This document shows, one piece after another, positions 21,600-30,295 of a DNA stretch of 64,000 bases. Within the stretch, counting starts at the first letter, position 1; each line of letters starts with the position of its first letter. The notes beneath the pieces were generated by a model. The model saw only the letters and a program-made list of their open reading frames with translations, searched no databases and was not told where the DNA came from. Made by a program: the position numbers and the translations under genes. The DNA is from JAODBQ01 sp047602055 (lineage in GTDB: Bacteria > Actinomycetota > Acidimicrobiia > Acidimicrobiales > Ilumatobacteraceae), in NCBI GenBank assembly GCA_047602055.1, contig JASGIG010000001.1, forward strand, positions 1,922,001-1,986,000, written 5' to 3'.

Positions 21600-21664
21600 G
21601 TCGGACGACCGAGCCAGTCGGATCGTCCGACGGACGAGGGGGGATCGCGGAGCGCCCCCCTCGT
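21600..21664 (+). terminator. Two tandem strong hairpins after ftsX
   Basis: Hairpin 1: GTCGGACGA (21600-21608) / TCGTCCGAC (21623-21631), 9 perfect pairs. Hairpin 2: ACGAGGGGGG (21634-21643) / CCCCCCTCGT (21655-21664), 10 perfect pairs, 11-nt loop. There is no T-run. They end the secA-ftsX transcription unit before the SDR promoter. Confidence 0.7.
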
Positions 21665-21712
21665 GCACCCCCCATCGCCTCGTCGCCGGCCGCGCACATA
21701 GGGTGCCGGGCC

Positions 21713-22513
21713 ATGGGAGAGCGTTTGGCTGGGAAGGTCGCGGTGGTCGTCGGTGGGGGGCAGACGCCGGGGGAGACGATCGGCAATGGGCGGGCCACCG
21801 CCATCGTCTACGCACGTGAGGGGGCCCGGGTGCTGGTCGTCGACCGTGACCTCGCGTCGGCGCAGGAGACCGTGGCGATGATCCACGCAGAGGGTGGCGA
21901 CGCCACCGCGCACGGGGCGGACATCACCGACGCCGAGTCGTGCGCCTCGATCGTCGACTCGGCCACGGCGACGTACGGGACGATCGACGTGTTGCACAAC
22001 AACGTCGGCATTGGCGGTGGCGACGCCCCGGCCACCCGGGTCACCGAGGACGCATGGCAGCGGATCTTCGACGTCAACCTCACGGCGATGTGGCGGACCT
22101 GCAAGCTCGTCGCCCCGGTGATGCGCGCCGCCGGCCGGGGCTCGATCGTCAACATCTCCTCGATCGCCTCGATCTGTTCGACCAGCACCGCCGCCTACCA
22201 GATCTCCAAAGCGGGGGTGAACACGCTCACCCAACACCTTGCGATGAGGTTGGCACGACATGAAATCCGGGTGAACGCCATCCTGCCCGGATTGATGAAC
22301 ACGCCCATGGCGATCGAGGGGATCTCGGCGGCCCGCGGCATTCCTCGCGGACAGTTGATCGCGCAACGAGATCAACAGGTTCCACTCGGCCAAACCATGG
22401 GTACTGCGTGGGACGTGTCGTACGCATCGCTCTTTCTGGCGTCCGACGAAGCCCGGTTCGTGACGGGGGTCCTGTTGCCCGTCGATGGCGGACAATCGGT
22501 TCGTTGTGGCTGA
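21713..22513 (+). CDS. SDR-family NAD(P)-dependent oxidoreductase
   Basis: 266 residues, classical short-chain dehydrogenase. The Rossmann glycine loop is unusual (VVVGGGQTPGETIGNGRATA), with an insertion compared with TGxxxGxG. NNVGIGGG replaces the NNAG motif. The catalytic serine is in NISSIAS and the Tyr-Lys pair in AAYQISK. The C-terminus PVDGGQSVRCG is typical. The substrate is unknown. A TAGGGT hexamer (21699-21704) lies 8 nt before the ATG. From about 22200 the third codon positions become visibly less GC-rich than in neighbours, which could mark a recombined segment. Confidence 0.85.
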   Translation: MGERLAGKVAVVVGGGQTPGETIGNGRATAIVYAREGARVLVVDRDLASAQETVAMIHAEGGDATAHGADITDAESCASIVDSATATYGTIDVLHNNVGIGGGDAPATRVTEDAWQRIFDVNLTAMWRTCKLVAPVMRAAGRGSIVNISSIASICSTSTAAYQISKAGVNTLTQHLAMRLARHEIRVNAILPGLMNTPMAIEGISAARGIPRGQLIAQRDQQVPLGQTMGTAWDVSYASLFLASDEARFVTGVLLPVDGGQSVRCG

Positions 22514-22581
22514 AAAAGCTGTTAGAGTGGTCATGCGGTCGCGGACCGCGGCGGACCAAGGCGGAAGCGCTCAGGCGTTCC

Positions 22582-22615
22582 ACTTGCATTTGTCCGAATC
22601 AATTGCAAGTACGCT
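22582..22615 (+). promoter_or_regulatory. Inverted repeat and possible -10 before a small ORF
   Basis: ACTTGCA (22582-22588) and TGCAAGT (22604-22610) form a perfect 7-bp inverted repeat. TACGCT at 22610-22615 could be a -10. It resembles an operator-promoter for the 35-codon ORF at 22649. Confidence 0.4.
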
Positions 22616-22648
22616 GATTCCTCAGCTTGTTCAAGGAGCACCCTCAAA

Positions 22649-22756
22649 ATGAAGCGCACATGGACCAACCTGATTGTTCGGATCCTCCCGGTTCTGGTCG
22701 CCGCCGCCGCGGTCACCATCCAGTTCGAGGATCTCACTGGGAAGAAGTGGATGTGA
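22649..22756 (+). CDS. Small predicted membrane peptide, 35 residues
   Basis: ATG 22649 to TGA 22756. AAGGAG (22633-22638) lies 10 nt upstream, one of the few good Shine-Dalgarno sequences here. The peptide has a basic start (MKRTWTN), a hydrophobic stretch (LIVRILPVLVAAAAVTI), and a polar end (QFEDLTGKKWM). That fits a single-pass small membrane protein or a short secreted peptide. It lies 62 bp upstream of the GGDEF-EAL gene on the same strand and downstream of an inverted repeat. I do not recognise a family. Translation is supported by the RBS and composition only. Confidence 0.5.
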   Translation: MKRTWTNLIVRILPVLVAAAAVTIQFEDLTGKKWM

Positions 22757-22818
22757 CGCAGCGCTAGTCGCTGCTGCGCCGCGGTCGACGGCATTCGGAT
22801 CGGATCGTCCTCATTCCC

Positions 22819-24835
22819 GTGCGACGTGAAACGGCGGTCCATGTCTTCGTCGTCGGTGTCATCGTCGCGGCGGTTCTCAGCGTTCTCCTTCTTGCCTGGT
22901 GTGGGTCGGTCGCCCGAGTGGACGGCCGGTGGCTCACCCTCGTGCTGCTGACGGTTCTCGTCTGCGTGTTCGAGGCGAACCCCGTCACCGTTGCCCGGAC
23001 TGGTGGAGTCCAAGCCGTCGTCGCCTCGACGACGTTCGTGTTCGCGATCTTCGCCATGTTCGGTCCCTGCCCGGCGATCGTCGCCCAGGCACTCGCCTCG
23101 ACGACATCGGACGTCATCGAACGACGCAACCCCCTGAAGGCTGTCTTCAACGTCGCCCAGCACACGATGGCGTGGGCGCTGGCGGGTGTGGCCTTCTGCC
23201 TGACCCTCGGCGATCGGGCGCTCGCGGCGAGTGAGTTCACTGCTCGCTGGAGCCTGGCGATGGTCGCTGCGGCGGCGGTGTACTTCCTCGTCAACAACAC
23301 CGTCGTCGCCGTGATCATCACCGTCAGCGGCGAGATCCCGTTGCGGACCAGCCTGCGTGAGCTGCTCGTCGGCGAGTTCGTCTCCGACATCGTGCTGCTG
23401 GCGTTGGCGCCGATCGTCGTCGTCGCCGTCGAGCGCAGCGTGTGGCTGCTGCCGGTGTTGATCCTCCCGGTGATCGCCGTCTACCGCAGCGCCCGCCTGT
23501 CGACGGAGAAGGAGCACCAGGCGCTGCACGACAGCCTCACCGACCTGCCCAACCGCGTGCAGTTCTCCTCGATCATGGAGCGGCGCTTCGAGCACGGCCG
23601 CAACCGCTCGACGAGCGGGGCGGTGCTGCTCATCGACCTCGACCGGTTCAAGGAGGTCAACGACACGCTCGGTCACCAGGCCGGCGACCAGCTGCTGTGC
23701 CTCATCGGACCACGCATCGAGACCGTGCTGCCGGACGCCGGCACCATCGCCCGGCTCGGCGGCGACGAGTTCGCCGTGTTGCTGCCCGGCGTCGACGTCT
23801 GCCAGGCCCGGACCCTGGGCGAGGACATCGTCCACTGCCTGCTGGAGCCGTTCCGGCTCGACGGCTTCAACCTGGAGGTCGAGGCGAGCATCGGCATCGC
23901 CATGTTCCCGGAGCACGGCACGACCGCCGATCAGCTGATCAAGCAGGCGGACATCGCCATGTACGTCGCCAAGGGGCGCCAGACTGGCGTCGAGGTCTAC
24001 GACGCCGAGAAGGACCAGAACAGCCGGCGCCGGCTCAGCCTGCTCAGCGAACTGCGCACGGCGATCGGCGCTGGCGAGGTGGTCCTCTACTACCAGCCGA
24101 AGATCGACCTGGCGACGGGCGACGTCGCCGGCTTCGAGGCGCTGGTGCGCTGGCACCACCCGGAGTTCGGGCTGATCGCGCCCGACGAGTTCGTGCCGTT
24201 CGCCGAGCACACCGGGCTGATCAAGCCACTCACCAGCTTCGTGCTGGGCGCGGCGATCGAGCAGGTCAAGTCGTGGCTGGCCGGCGGCGCCGAACTCGAC
24301 GTCGCCGTCAACCTGTCGGCGCGCAGCCTGCACGACGGGGCGATCACCGAGGAGGTCGCCGCTGCACTCGACGAGCTGGCGCTGCCCGCGTCGCGGCTGT
24401 GGCTGGAGATCACCGAGAAGCTCGATCATGGCCGACCCGGCGCGGGCCAAGCGCGTGCTCGAGCAGCTCGACTCGATGGGCGTGCAGCTGTCGATCGACG
24501 ACTTCGGCACCGGCTACTCGTCGCTCGCCTACCTGCAGGATCTGCCGGTGCGCGAGGTCAAGATCGACCGTTCGTTCGTGCTGCGGCTGCTCGACAACCC
24601 GCGTGACCGCGTGATCGTGCGCTCGACGATCGAGCTGGCCCGCCACCTCGGCTTGCGCTCGACGGCCGAGGGCGTGGAGGACGAGGCGGCCCAGGAGTGG
24701 CTGCGTGCCGCCGGCTGCAGCTACGCGCAGGGCTACCACATCGCCCCGCCGATGGCGCCCGAGGCGGCGACGGCCTGGCTGCAGGAATACCAGTCGGCGC
24801 GGACCCGGCTCGGTACGCCGGCGCCCGCCGGCTGA
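22819..24835 (+). CDS. Membrane-bound GGDEF-EAL cyclic-di-GMP enzyme, with a +1 frameshift
   Basis: About 671 residues after repair. Roughly seven to eight membrane segments (residues 1-220) form the sensor. The GGDEF domain follows, with an intact active site RLGGDEFAVLL (about residue 315). The EAL domain has GFEALVRW, NLSARSLHD and LEITE. A frame change is then needed to reach IMADPARAKRVL, IDDFGTGYSSLAYLQ, VKIDRSFV and AEGVED. Removing one A at 24418-24419 restores ITESSIMAD. Both catalytic motifs are intact, so it could make and degrade c-di-GMP. No RxxD inhibitory site is visible before GGDEF. The GTG start at 22819 is preceded by the small membrane peptide gene. Confidence 0.9.
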
Positions 24836-24889
24836 ACGCTCTCGCTCGATCGGGTCCGACGAGGCCCCGGCCGCATACGGTCGGCAGCC

Positions 24890-25750
24890 ATGGAGTACAC
24901 CCAGATCGCCTACGACGTCGCCGACCACATCGCCACGATCACGCTGAGCCGGCCCGAGCAGCTCAACGCGTTCACCGGGACGATGATGAACGAGATGATC
25001 GATGCGTTCGATCGCATCGACGCCGACGACGACGTGCGCGCCGTGATCGTCACGGGCGCCGGCCGTGGCTTCTGCGCCGGCGCCGACCTGTCGAGCGGCG
25101 GGGAGACGTTCAGCCGGGGCGGCAGCGACGTCGTCGCCGACTCCGGTGTCCCCCGCGACGGCGGCGGTCTGCTGACGCTGCGGATCTTCGCCTGCAAGAA
25201 GCCGGTGATCGGAGCGATCAACGGGCCGGCCGTCGGCGTCGGGGTGACGATGACGCTGCCGATGGACATCCGCCTGGCCAGCGAGAACGCCCGCTTCGGG
25301 TTCGTCTTCGCCCGTCGTGGCATCGTCCCCGAGGCCTGCTCGTCGTACTTCCTGCCACGGGTCGTCGGCATCAGCCATGCGGCGGAGTGGTGCTACACCG
25401 GCCGGGTGTTCCCGGCGTCGGAGGCGCTCGCCGGGCGCCTCGTGCGCAGCGTCCACGCCCCGGACGAGCTACTGCCGGCGGCGCGGGCGCTGGCCGCCGA
25501 GATCGCCGAGAACGCCTCGCCGGTCAGCGTCGCCCTGACCCGCCAGATGCTGTGGCGGATGCTCGGCGCCGACCATCCGATGGATGCCCACCGGGTCGAC
25601 TCGCGCGGCATCCTCGAGCGCGGCCGCAGCGCCGACAGCCGCGAGGGCGTGATGAGCTTCCTGGAGAAGCGGCCCGCCGAGTTCCCACTCGCGGTGAGCG
25701 TCGACCTGCCCGACATCTTCCCGGACTGGGTCGACAAGCAGTTCTCGTAG
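24890..25750 (+). CDS. Enoyl-CoA hydratase/isomerase family protein
   Basis: 286 residues, crotonase fold. ITLSRPEQLNAFTGTM, VTGAGRGFCAGADL (oxyanion-hole region) and GPAVGVGVTMTLPMDIRLAS are clear. The second catalytic region reads RRGIVPEACSSYFLPR, with glutamate at the usual Glu144-like position, so hydratase activity is plausible. The length is slightly above the usual 260 because of a GGETFSRGGSD insert. It probably acts in fatty-acid or amino-acid catabolism; the exact substrate is unknown. TACGGT (24876-24881) lies 8 nt before the ATG. Confidence 0.87.
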   Translation: MEYTQIAYDVADHIATITLSRPEQLNAFTGTMMNEMIDAFDRIDADDDVRAVIVTGAGRGFCAGADLSSGGETFSRGGSDVVADSGVPRDGGGLLTLRIFACKKPVIGAINGPAVGVGVTMTLPMDIRLASENARFGFVFARRGIVPEACSSYFLPRVVGISHAAEWCYTGRVFPASEALAGRLVRSVHAPDELLPAARALAAEIAENASPVSVALTRQMLWRMLGADHPMDAHRVDSRGILERGRSADSREGVMSFLEKRPAEFPLAVSVDLPDIFPDWVDKQFS

Positions 25751-25808
25751 GCCCCGCGGCCCATTCCGCCACCCTGCGTGAAGTGTGACGGCAGTTACGT
25801 CGTATCAA

Positions 25809-25836
25809 GGAACCGTTCGGCGACTCTGTGCGTTGA
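25809..25836 (+). promoter_or_regulatory. Possible ECF-sigma promoter
   Basis: GGAACC (25809-25814), 16 nt, then CGTTGA (25831-25836). This resembles GGAAC-N16/17-CGTT promoters of stress ECF sigma factors, 34 nt before the small gene at 25870. Confidence 0.4.
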
Positions 25837-25869
25837 GAGCGTCGACAACGGAACGAGATGGAGACGACG

Positions 25870-26061
25870 ATGACGACGGCAACTGCGGAGAACGTGCACA
25901 CCGGCGACGTGGTCGAGGTGGAGATCGACGGTGAGCCGGTGTCGGCGCTCGTCCTGCTCGCCTCCGGCGACACCGTGATCCTCGACGCCTGCGACGGCCA
26001 GACGCCGTTCGTGGTGCGCCCGACGGATCTGGTCGGTGCGCCCCTCTACATGGGCGCCTGA
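25870..26061 (+). CDS. Small acidic protein of unknown function
   Basis: 63 residues from ATG 25870, chosen because GGAG (25860-25863) lies 6 nt upstream; an ATG at 25858 would add four residues. Sequence features: VHTGDVVEVEIDGEPVSALVLLAS then DTVILDACDGQTPFVVRPTDL. It is predicted to be all-beta, perhaps a small SH3-like or hypervariable barrel. No family recognised. A GGAACC-N16-CGTTGA element upstream suggests stress-sigma control. Confidence 0.55.
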   Translation: MTTATAENVHTGDVVEVEIDGEPVSALVLLASGDTVILDACDGQTPFVVRPTDLVGAPLYMGA

Positions 26062-26065
26062 CGGC

Positions 26066-26120
26066 GCCTGGTGCGGCGGGCTCCCTGGCGGTCGCGACCG
26101 CCGCGTGCGGCCGGTCGCTC
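26066..26120 (+). repeat. Dispersed intergenic element, family C, copy C2 (short)
   Basis: Just after the stop of the small acidic protein gene: CGGCGGGCTCCCTGGCGGTC then GCGACCGCCGCG. It matches the central part of C1 and C3 but lacks the opening hairpin and the tail. Confidence 0.6.
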
Positions 26121-26207
26121 GGCTCGCCCGGGCCCACGCGGCACTGCCGTTCGCGCCTGACCGACGCGGCACCGCCGTTCCCGTCGACGGTCGTTAGCCT
26201 GCCGGCG

Positions 26208-26624
26208 ATGTCACCCGCCGAGCCGACGCTGTACGACGCGGTCGGCGGGATGGGTTTCTTCGAGCGGCTGGTCGACCGGTTCTACGAGGGTGTCGCCGAC
26301 GACGAGGTGCTGCTGCCGCTGTACCCGGAGGCGCCGGACCTGAGCGGCGCCCGCCACCGGCTGACGCTGTTCCTCGCCCAGTACTGGGGTGGGCCGACGA
26401 CGTACGGCGACGAGCGTGGCCATCCCCGCCTGCGGATGCGGCACATGCCGTTCACCGTCGGGCCGTTGCAACGGGACCGCTGGCTGACCCACATGGGCGC
26501 GGCGGTCGCGGCGACGGCCCCGACCGCGGAGATCGCCGACACGCTGATGGCCTACTTCCGCCCGGCGGCCGAGCACCTCCGCAACGACACCGGACTGCCC
26601 ATCTCCTCGTCGCGGATCAGCTGA
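26208..26624 (+). CDS. glbO: Group II truncated haemoglobin (trHbO-like)
   Basis: 138 residues, 2-on-2 globin. The proximal haem ligand is H79 in LRMRHMPF. W92 (RDRWLTHM) sits at the group II-specific G8 position, and FFERLVDRFYEGVADDEVLLPLYP is the B/C helix region. Group II globins bind O2 tightly and are linked to oxidative and nitrosative stress or electron transfer. TAGCCT (26195-26200) lies 7 nt before the ATG, indicating a leaderless mRNA. The gene converges with, and overlaps by 8 bp, the VOC gene on the other strand. Confidence 0.92.
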   Translation: MSPAEPTLYDAVGGMGFFERLVDRFYEGVADDEVLLPLYPEAPDLSGARHRLTLFLAQYWGGPTTYGDERGHPRLRMRHMPFTVGPLQRDRWLTHMGAAVAATAPTAEIADTLMAYFRPAAEHLRNDTGLPISSSRIS

Positions 26625-27024
26625 CCTGCAGGAACTCGACCCAGTTGCCGTCGGGGTCGTCGACGATGGCGATGCTGACACCGGGGCGGATCTCGCGGGG
26701 CTTGACGATCACCTTGCGGCCGGCGGCGGCGCAGGCGTCGACCACCTCCTGCAGGTTGCTCACCGAGATCGTCCAGTAGCGGTAGCCGGTGGCGCCGGCG
26801 ATCCCGCCGGGCGGGGCGGCGGCCTCGGGGACGTCGTCGTGGTGGACGAGCTTGATCATCGACGTGCCACACAGCAGGCGGTACATCGTGCCGCCACCCC
26901 CGGGCATCGGCATCTCGCCCTCCTGCTCGAGGCCGAGCGTGTCGCGGTAGAAGGCGAGTGCCGCCTGCGCGTCACGCACGACGATGCCGAGGTCGATCGA
27001 ATCCTTGGTGAGCTGAACCCCCAT
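26617..27024 (-). CDS. VOC/glyoxalase-superfamily protein
   Basis: 135 residues: two beta-alpha-beta-beta-beta units starting LTKDSIDLGIVVRDAQAALAFYRDTLGLEQ and ending SIAIVDDPDGNWVEFLQVS. Candidate metal ligands are H/E residues in MIKLVHHDD and the terminal VEF glutamate. Members include glyoxalase I, fosfomycin-resistance and dioxygenase enzymes; the substrate is not predictable here. TACCGT lies 7 nt upstream of the ATG on the minus strand (27032-27037). The 3' end overlaps the globin gene by 8 bp tail-to-tail. Confidence 0.85.
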   Translation of the reverse strand: MGVQLTKDSIDLGIVVRDAQAALAFYRDTLGLEQEGEMPMPGGGGTMYRLLCGTSMIKLVHHDDVPEAAAPPGGIAGATGYRYWTISVSNLQEVVDACAAAGRKVIVKPREIRPGVSIAIVDDPDGNWVEFLQVS

Positions 27025-27077
27025 CCGCCGGACGGTAGCCGTAGCGTGCAGCCGGCAACGGATCGATGGAGGTGGCT

Positions 27078-27293
27078 GTGGCCCGTCGGAAGCTGAGCGA
27101 GCGCAACAAGCGGATCGTGGTCGTGCTCGGCGCGATCGAGGCGGCCCTGAAGCTGTTGATGCTCGCCGACCTGCGCCACCGCTCGCCCGTCGAGGTGAAG
27201 GGCTCGAAGCGGCTGTGGGGCTGGTCGACGGTGATCAACTCCGCCGGCCTGATCCCCGTCGCCTACTTCCTGTTCGGCCGCCGCCGCACCTGA
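27078..27293 (+). CDS. Small membrane protein, PLDc_N-like
   Basis: 71 residues from GTG 27078, chosen because GGAGG (27068-27072) lies 5 nt upstream; an ATG at 27066 would overlap that site. Two hydrophobic segments (VVVLGAIEAALKLLMLADL and VINSAGLIPVAYFLFG) flank a loop with VKGSKRLWGW. This resembles the phospholipase D N-terminal (PLDc_N) two-helix module of actinobacteria, which occurs as a stand-alone protein of unknown role. The stop is 1 bp from the menB stop on the opposite strand. Confidence 0.7.
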   Translation: MARRKLSERNKRIVVVLGAIEAALKLLMLADLRHRSPVEVKGSKRLWGWSTVINSAGLIPVAYFLFGRRRT

Positions 27294-27294
27294 C

Positions 27295-28230
<936 letters not shown>

Positions 28231-28272
28231 CGGCCCATCTTGGTCGAGACCTCGCTGCTACGTTCCAACGCC

Positions 28273-29025
28273 GTGCCAGGACTGCGGATCTTCGGCGTGC
28301 CCGGCCTGCCCGAGATCGAGCCGGGCACCGACCTGTCCGGCGCGATCGTCGCCGCGGCGTGGGCGGCCGACGACCCGTTGGAGGACGGCGACGTCGTCGT
28401 CGTCACCTCGAAGATCGTGTCGAAGGCCGAGGGGCGCACGATCGAGCTGGCCGACGTCGAGCCGTCGCCGTTCGCCGTCGAGTGGTCGGCGCGGTGGGAC
28501 AAGGACCCGGCGGTCACCGAGGTGGTGCTGCGCGAGGCCAAGCGGGTGGTGCGCCAGATCGGCCCGGTGCTGATCACCGAGACGCACCACGGCTTCGTCT
28601 GCGCGAACAGCGGTGTCGACCAGTCGTCGAGCGGCGCGCACGGCCGGCTGGTGCTGCTGCCGGTCGATCCGGACGGGTCGGCGCGGGGACTGCGTGCCGG
28701 GTTCAAGGCGCTCGGCGTCGACGTCGCCGTCGTCGTGTCCGACACGTTCGGCCGCGCCTGGCGCGAAGGGCAGACCGACATCGCCATCGGCATCGCCGGG
28801 ATCCAGCCGATCTACAGCTACATCGGCCAGGTCGACCCGCACGGCCACGAGTTCCGCGTGCAGGCCGTGTGCACCGCCGACGAGCTGGCCGGCGCCGCCG
28901 AGCTCGTCAAGGGCAACGTGTCACGCGTTCCCGTCGGCGTGATCCGCGGCCACGCCTGGGAGCCCGACGACACGGCGACACTCGCGCCCGTCCTGCGCGA
29001 CCAGTCCCGCGACCTGTTCCGCTGA
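28273..29025 (+). CDS. cofE: Coenzyme F420-0:L-glutamate ligase (CofE / FbiB N-terminal domain)
   Basis: 250 residues. Adds gamma-linked glutamates to F420-0. Diagnostic segments are GVPGLPEIEPGTDL, DVVVVTSKIVSKAEGR, VLITETHHGFVCANSGVDQSS, LVLLPVDPDGSARGLR, VVVSDTFGRAWREGQTDIAIGIAG and AGAAELVKGN. Only the ligase domain is present; the nitroreductase-like C-terminal domain of mycobacterial FbiB is missing. F420 use fits the deazaflavin-dependent reductase at 40.4 kb. GTG 28273 is preceded at 8 nt by TACGTT (28259-28264). Terminator-like element C3 follows. Confidence 0.92.
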   Translation: MPGLRIFGVPGLPEIEPGTDLSGAIVAAAWAADDPLEDGDVVVVTSKIVSKAEGRTIELADVEPSPFAVEWSARWDKDPAVTEVVLREAKRVVRQIGPVLITETHHGFVCANSGVDQSSSGAHGRLVLLPVDPDGSARGLRAGFKALGVDVAVVVSDTFGRAWREGQTDIAIGIAGIQPIYSYIGQVDPHGHEFRVQAVCTADELAGAAELVKGNVSRVPVGVIRGHAWEPDDTATLAPVLRDQSRDLFR

Positions 29026-29031
29026 TGAAAT

Positions 29032-29145
29032 GGTCGGCTGGCGCCGACCTGTCCGGCGGGCTCCCTGGCGGTCGCGCCGCCGGGTGTCGCCGGGCACGAG
29101 CCTCCCACGGGCCGAAGCGTTGGGGTCACGCGTCCGGTTCCGCGT
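29032..29145 (+). repeat. Dispersed intergenic element, family C, copy C3, opening with a hairpin
   Basis: Opens with GGTCGGC (29032-29038) / GCCGACC (29043-29049). Then CCGGCGG and CCGCCGG arms flank CTCCCTGGCGGTCGCG, followed by a tail with GAAGCGTTGGGG. It aligns with C1 after ahcY across about 100 bp. Located 6 bp after the cofE stop, it may serve as terminator between cofE and the convergent reductase gene. Confidence 0.7.
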
Positions 29146-29170
29146 CCGTCCCGCTGGACGAGGTGTGGTG

Positions 29171-30184
29171 TCAGAGCGTGACGATCGTCGTGCCGACGGT
29201 GCGGCCGGCGAGGAGCTCGACGAACGCCTGCGGGGCTTGGTCCAAGCCGTGGAACTCGGTGACCTTGGTCTTCAGCGAGCCGTCGGCGATCCATGCGGTG
29301 AGGTCGGCGCGGGCCTGGTCGTAGCGGTCGGCGAAGTCGAACACGAGCAGGCCCTCCATGCGCACGCGGTTGTTGACGAGCAGGCCGGGGACGCCGCGCG
29401 GGCCGGGGCCCGGCGTCGAGGTGTCGTACTGGCTGACCACGCCGCAGCAGACGATGCGCCCGTGCGTCGCCATGCGGAACAGCGCGCTCTCCAGTACGGG
29501 GCCGCCGGTGTTGTCGAAGTACACGTCGATCCGGTCGGGCGTGGCGTCCTTGAATGCCGCCCGGAAGTCGGGGTCGCGGTGGCTGACGGCGGCGTCGAAG
29601 CTGAGCTCGTCGACGAGCATCCGGCACTTGTCGTCCGCCCCGGCGACGCCGACGACGCGGCAGCCGATGCGCTTGGCGAGCTGGCCGACGACGTGGCCGA
29701 CCGACCCGGCCGCCGCCGACACGACGACGGTCTCGCCCGGTTGCGGCCGGCCGACGTCGAGCAGCCCGAAGTACGCCGTGAGGCCGTTCGTGCCGAGCAC
29801 GCCGAGCGCCGTCGCCGGATCGATGCCCGCCGGCAGCAACTGCACCGCCGACGCCTTCTGCACCGAGTGCGTCTGCCAGCCGGTCGGCGCGGTGACGAGC
29901 GAGCCCGCCGGGATCGCCGCGGCGCGGGACTCGACGACCTCGGCGACGCCGTTGCCGCCCATCACCCGCCCGGCTTCTGGAGCGCCCGCGTAGCCGGCGC
30001 TGCCCTGCAGGCCGGCACGCTGCCCGGCGCCGATCGTCAGCGCGATCGTCCGGCACAGCACCTGCCCGTCGCCGGGCTCGGGCATCGGCGCGGTGCGCAC
30101 CTCGAAGTCGCCGGCGGCCAGCGCCCCCGTCGGCAGCGAGGCGATGATCACCTGGTGGTTCTCGGTCCGGTTCTGAGGGGCCAT
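29171..30184 (-). CDS. MDR-family NADP-dependent oxidoreductase (CurA/PTGR-like)
   Basis: 337 residues from ATG 30184 (ATGs at 30193 and 30196 are also in frame). N-terminal segment VIIASLPTGALAAGDFEVR and central nucleotide loop VVVSAAAGSVGHVVGQLAKRIGCRVVGVAG. YFDNTGGPVLESAL and RIVCCGVVSQYD identify the zinc-independent leukotriene-B4 dehydrogenase / curcumin reductase group, which reduces alpha,beta-unsaturated carbonyls with NADPH. It is on its own transcript, separated from the upstream GDPD gene by a large inverted-repeat structure. It converges with cofE. Confidence 0.9.
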   Translation of the reverse strand: MAPQNRTENHQVIIASLPTGALAAGDFEVRTAPMPEPGDGQVLCRTIALTIGAGQRAGLQGSAGYAGAPEAGRVMGGNGVAEVVESRAAAIPAGSLVTAPTGWQTHSVQKASAVQLLPAGIDPATALGVLGTNGLTAYFGLLDVGRPQPGETVVVSAAAGSVGHVVGQLAKRIGCRVVGVAGADDKCRMLVDELSFDAAVSHRDPDFRAAFKDATPDRIDVYFDNTGGPVLESALFRMATHGRIVCCGVVSQYDTSTPGPGPRGVPGLLVNNRVRMEGLLVFDFADRYDQARADLTAWIADGSLKTKVTEFHGLDQAPQAFVELLAGRTVGTTIVTL

Positions 30185-30211
30185 GACGGCCATCATCGTC
30201 GCCGGAGCCGG

Positions 30212-30289
30212 CCGTCGTCCGAGTCGGACGTGCTGGTGCGAGTCGCTGGCGCAGCACTGTCCGGCAGCTGGGACTCGGACCGGCGACGG
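30212..30289 (-). terminator. Complex inverted-repeat structure between the GDPD and MDR genes
   Basis: CCGTCG-TCCGAGTC (30212-30225) pairs with GACTCGGA-(4-nt bulge)-CGACGG (30272-30289). Inside it, GGAC-GTGCTG (30226-30235) pairs with CAGCAC-T-GTCC (30252-30262). This long hairpin separates two co-directional genes. It could terminate the GDPD transcript or act in the leader of the reductase gene. Confidence 0.5.
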
Positions 30290-30295
30290 ACTCGG

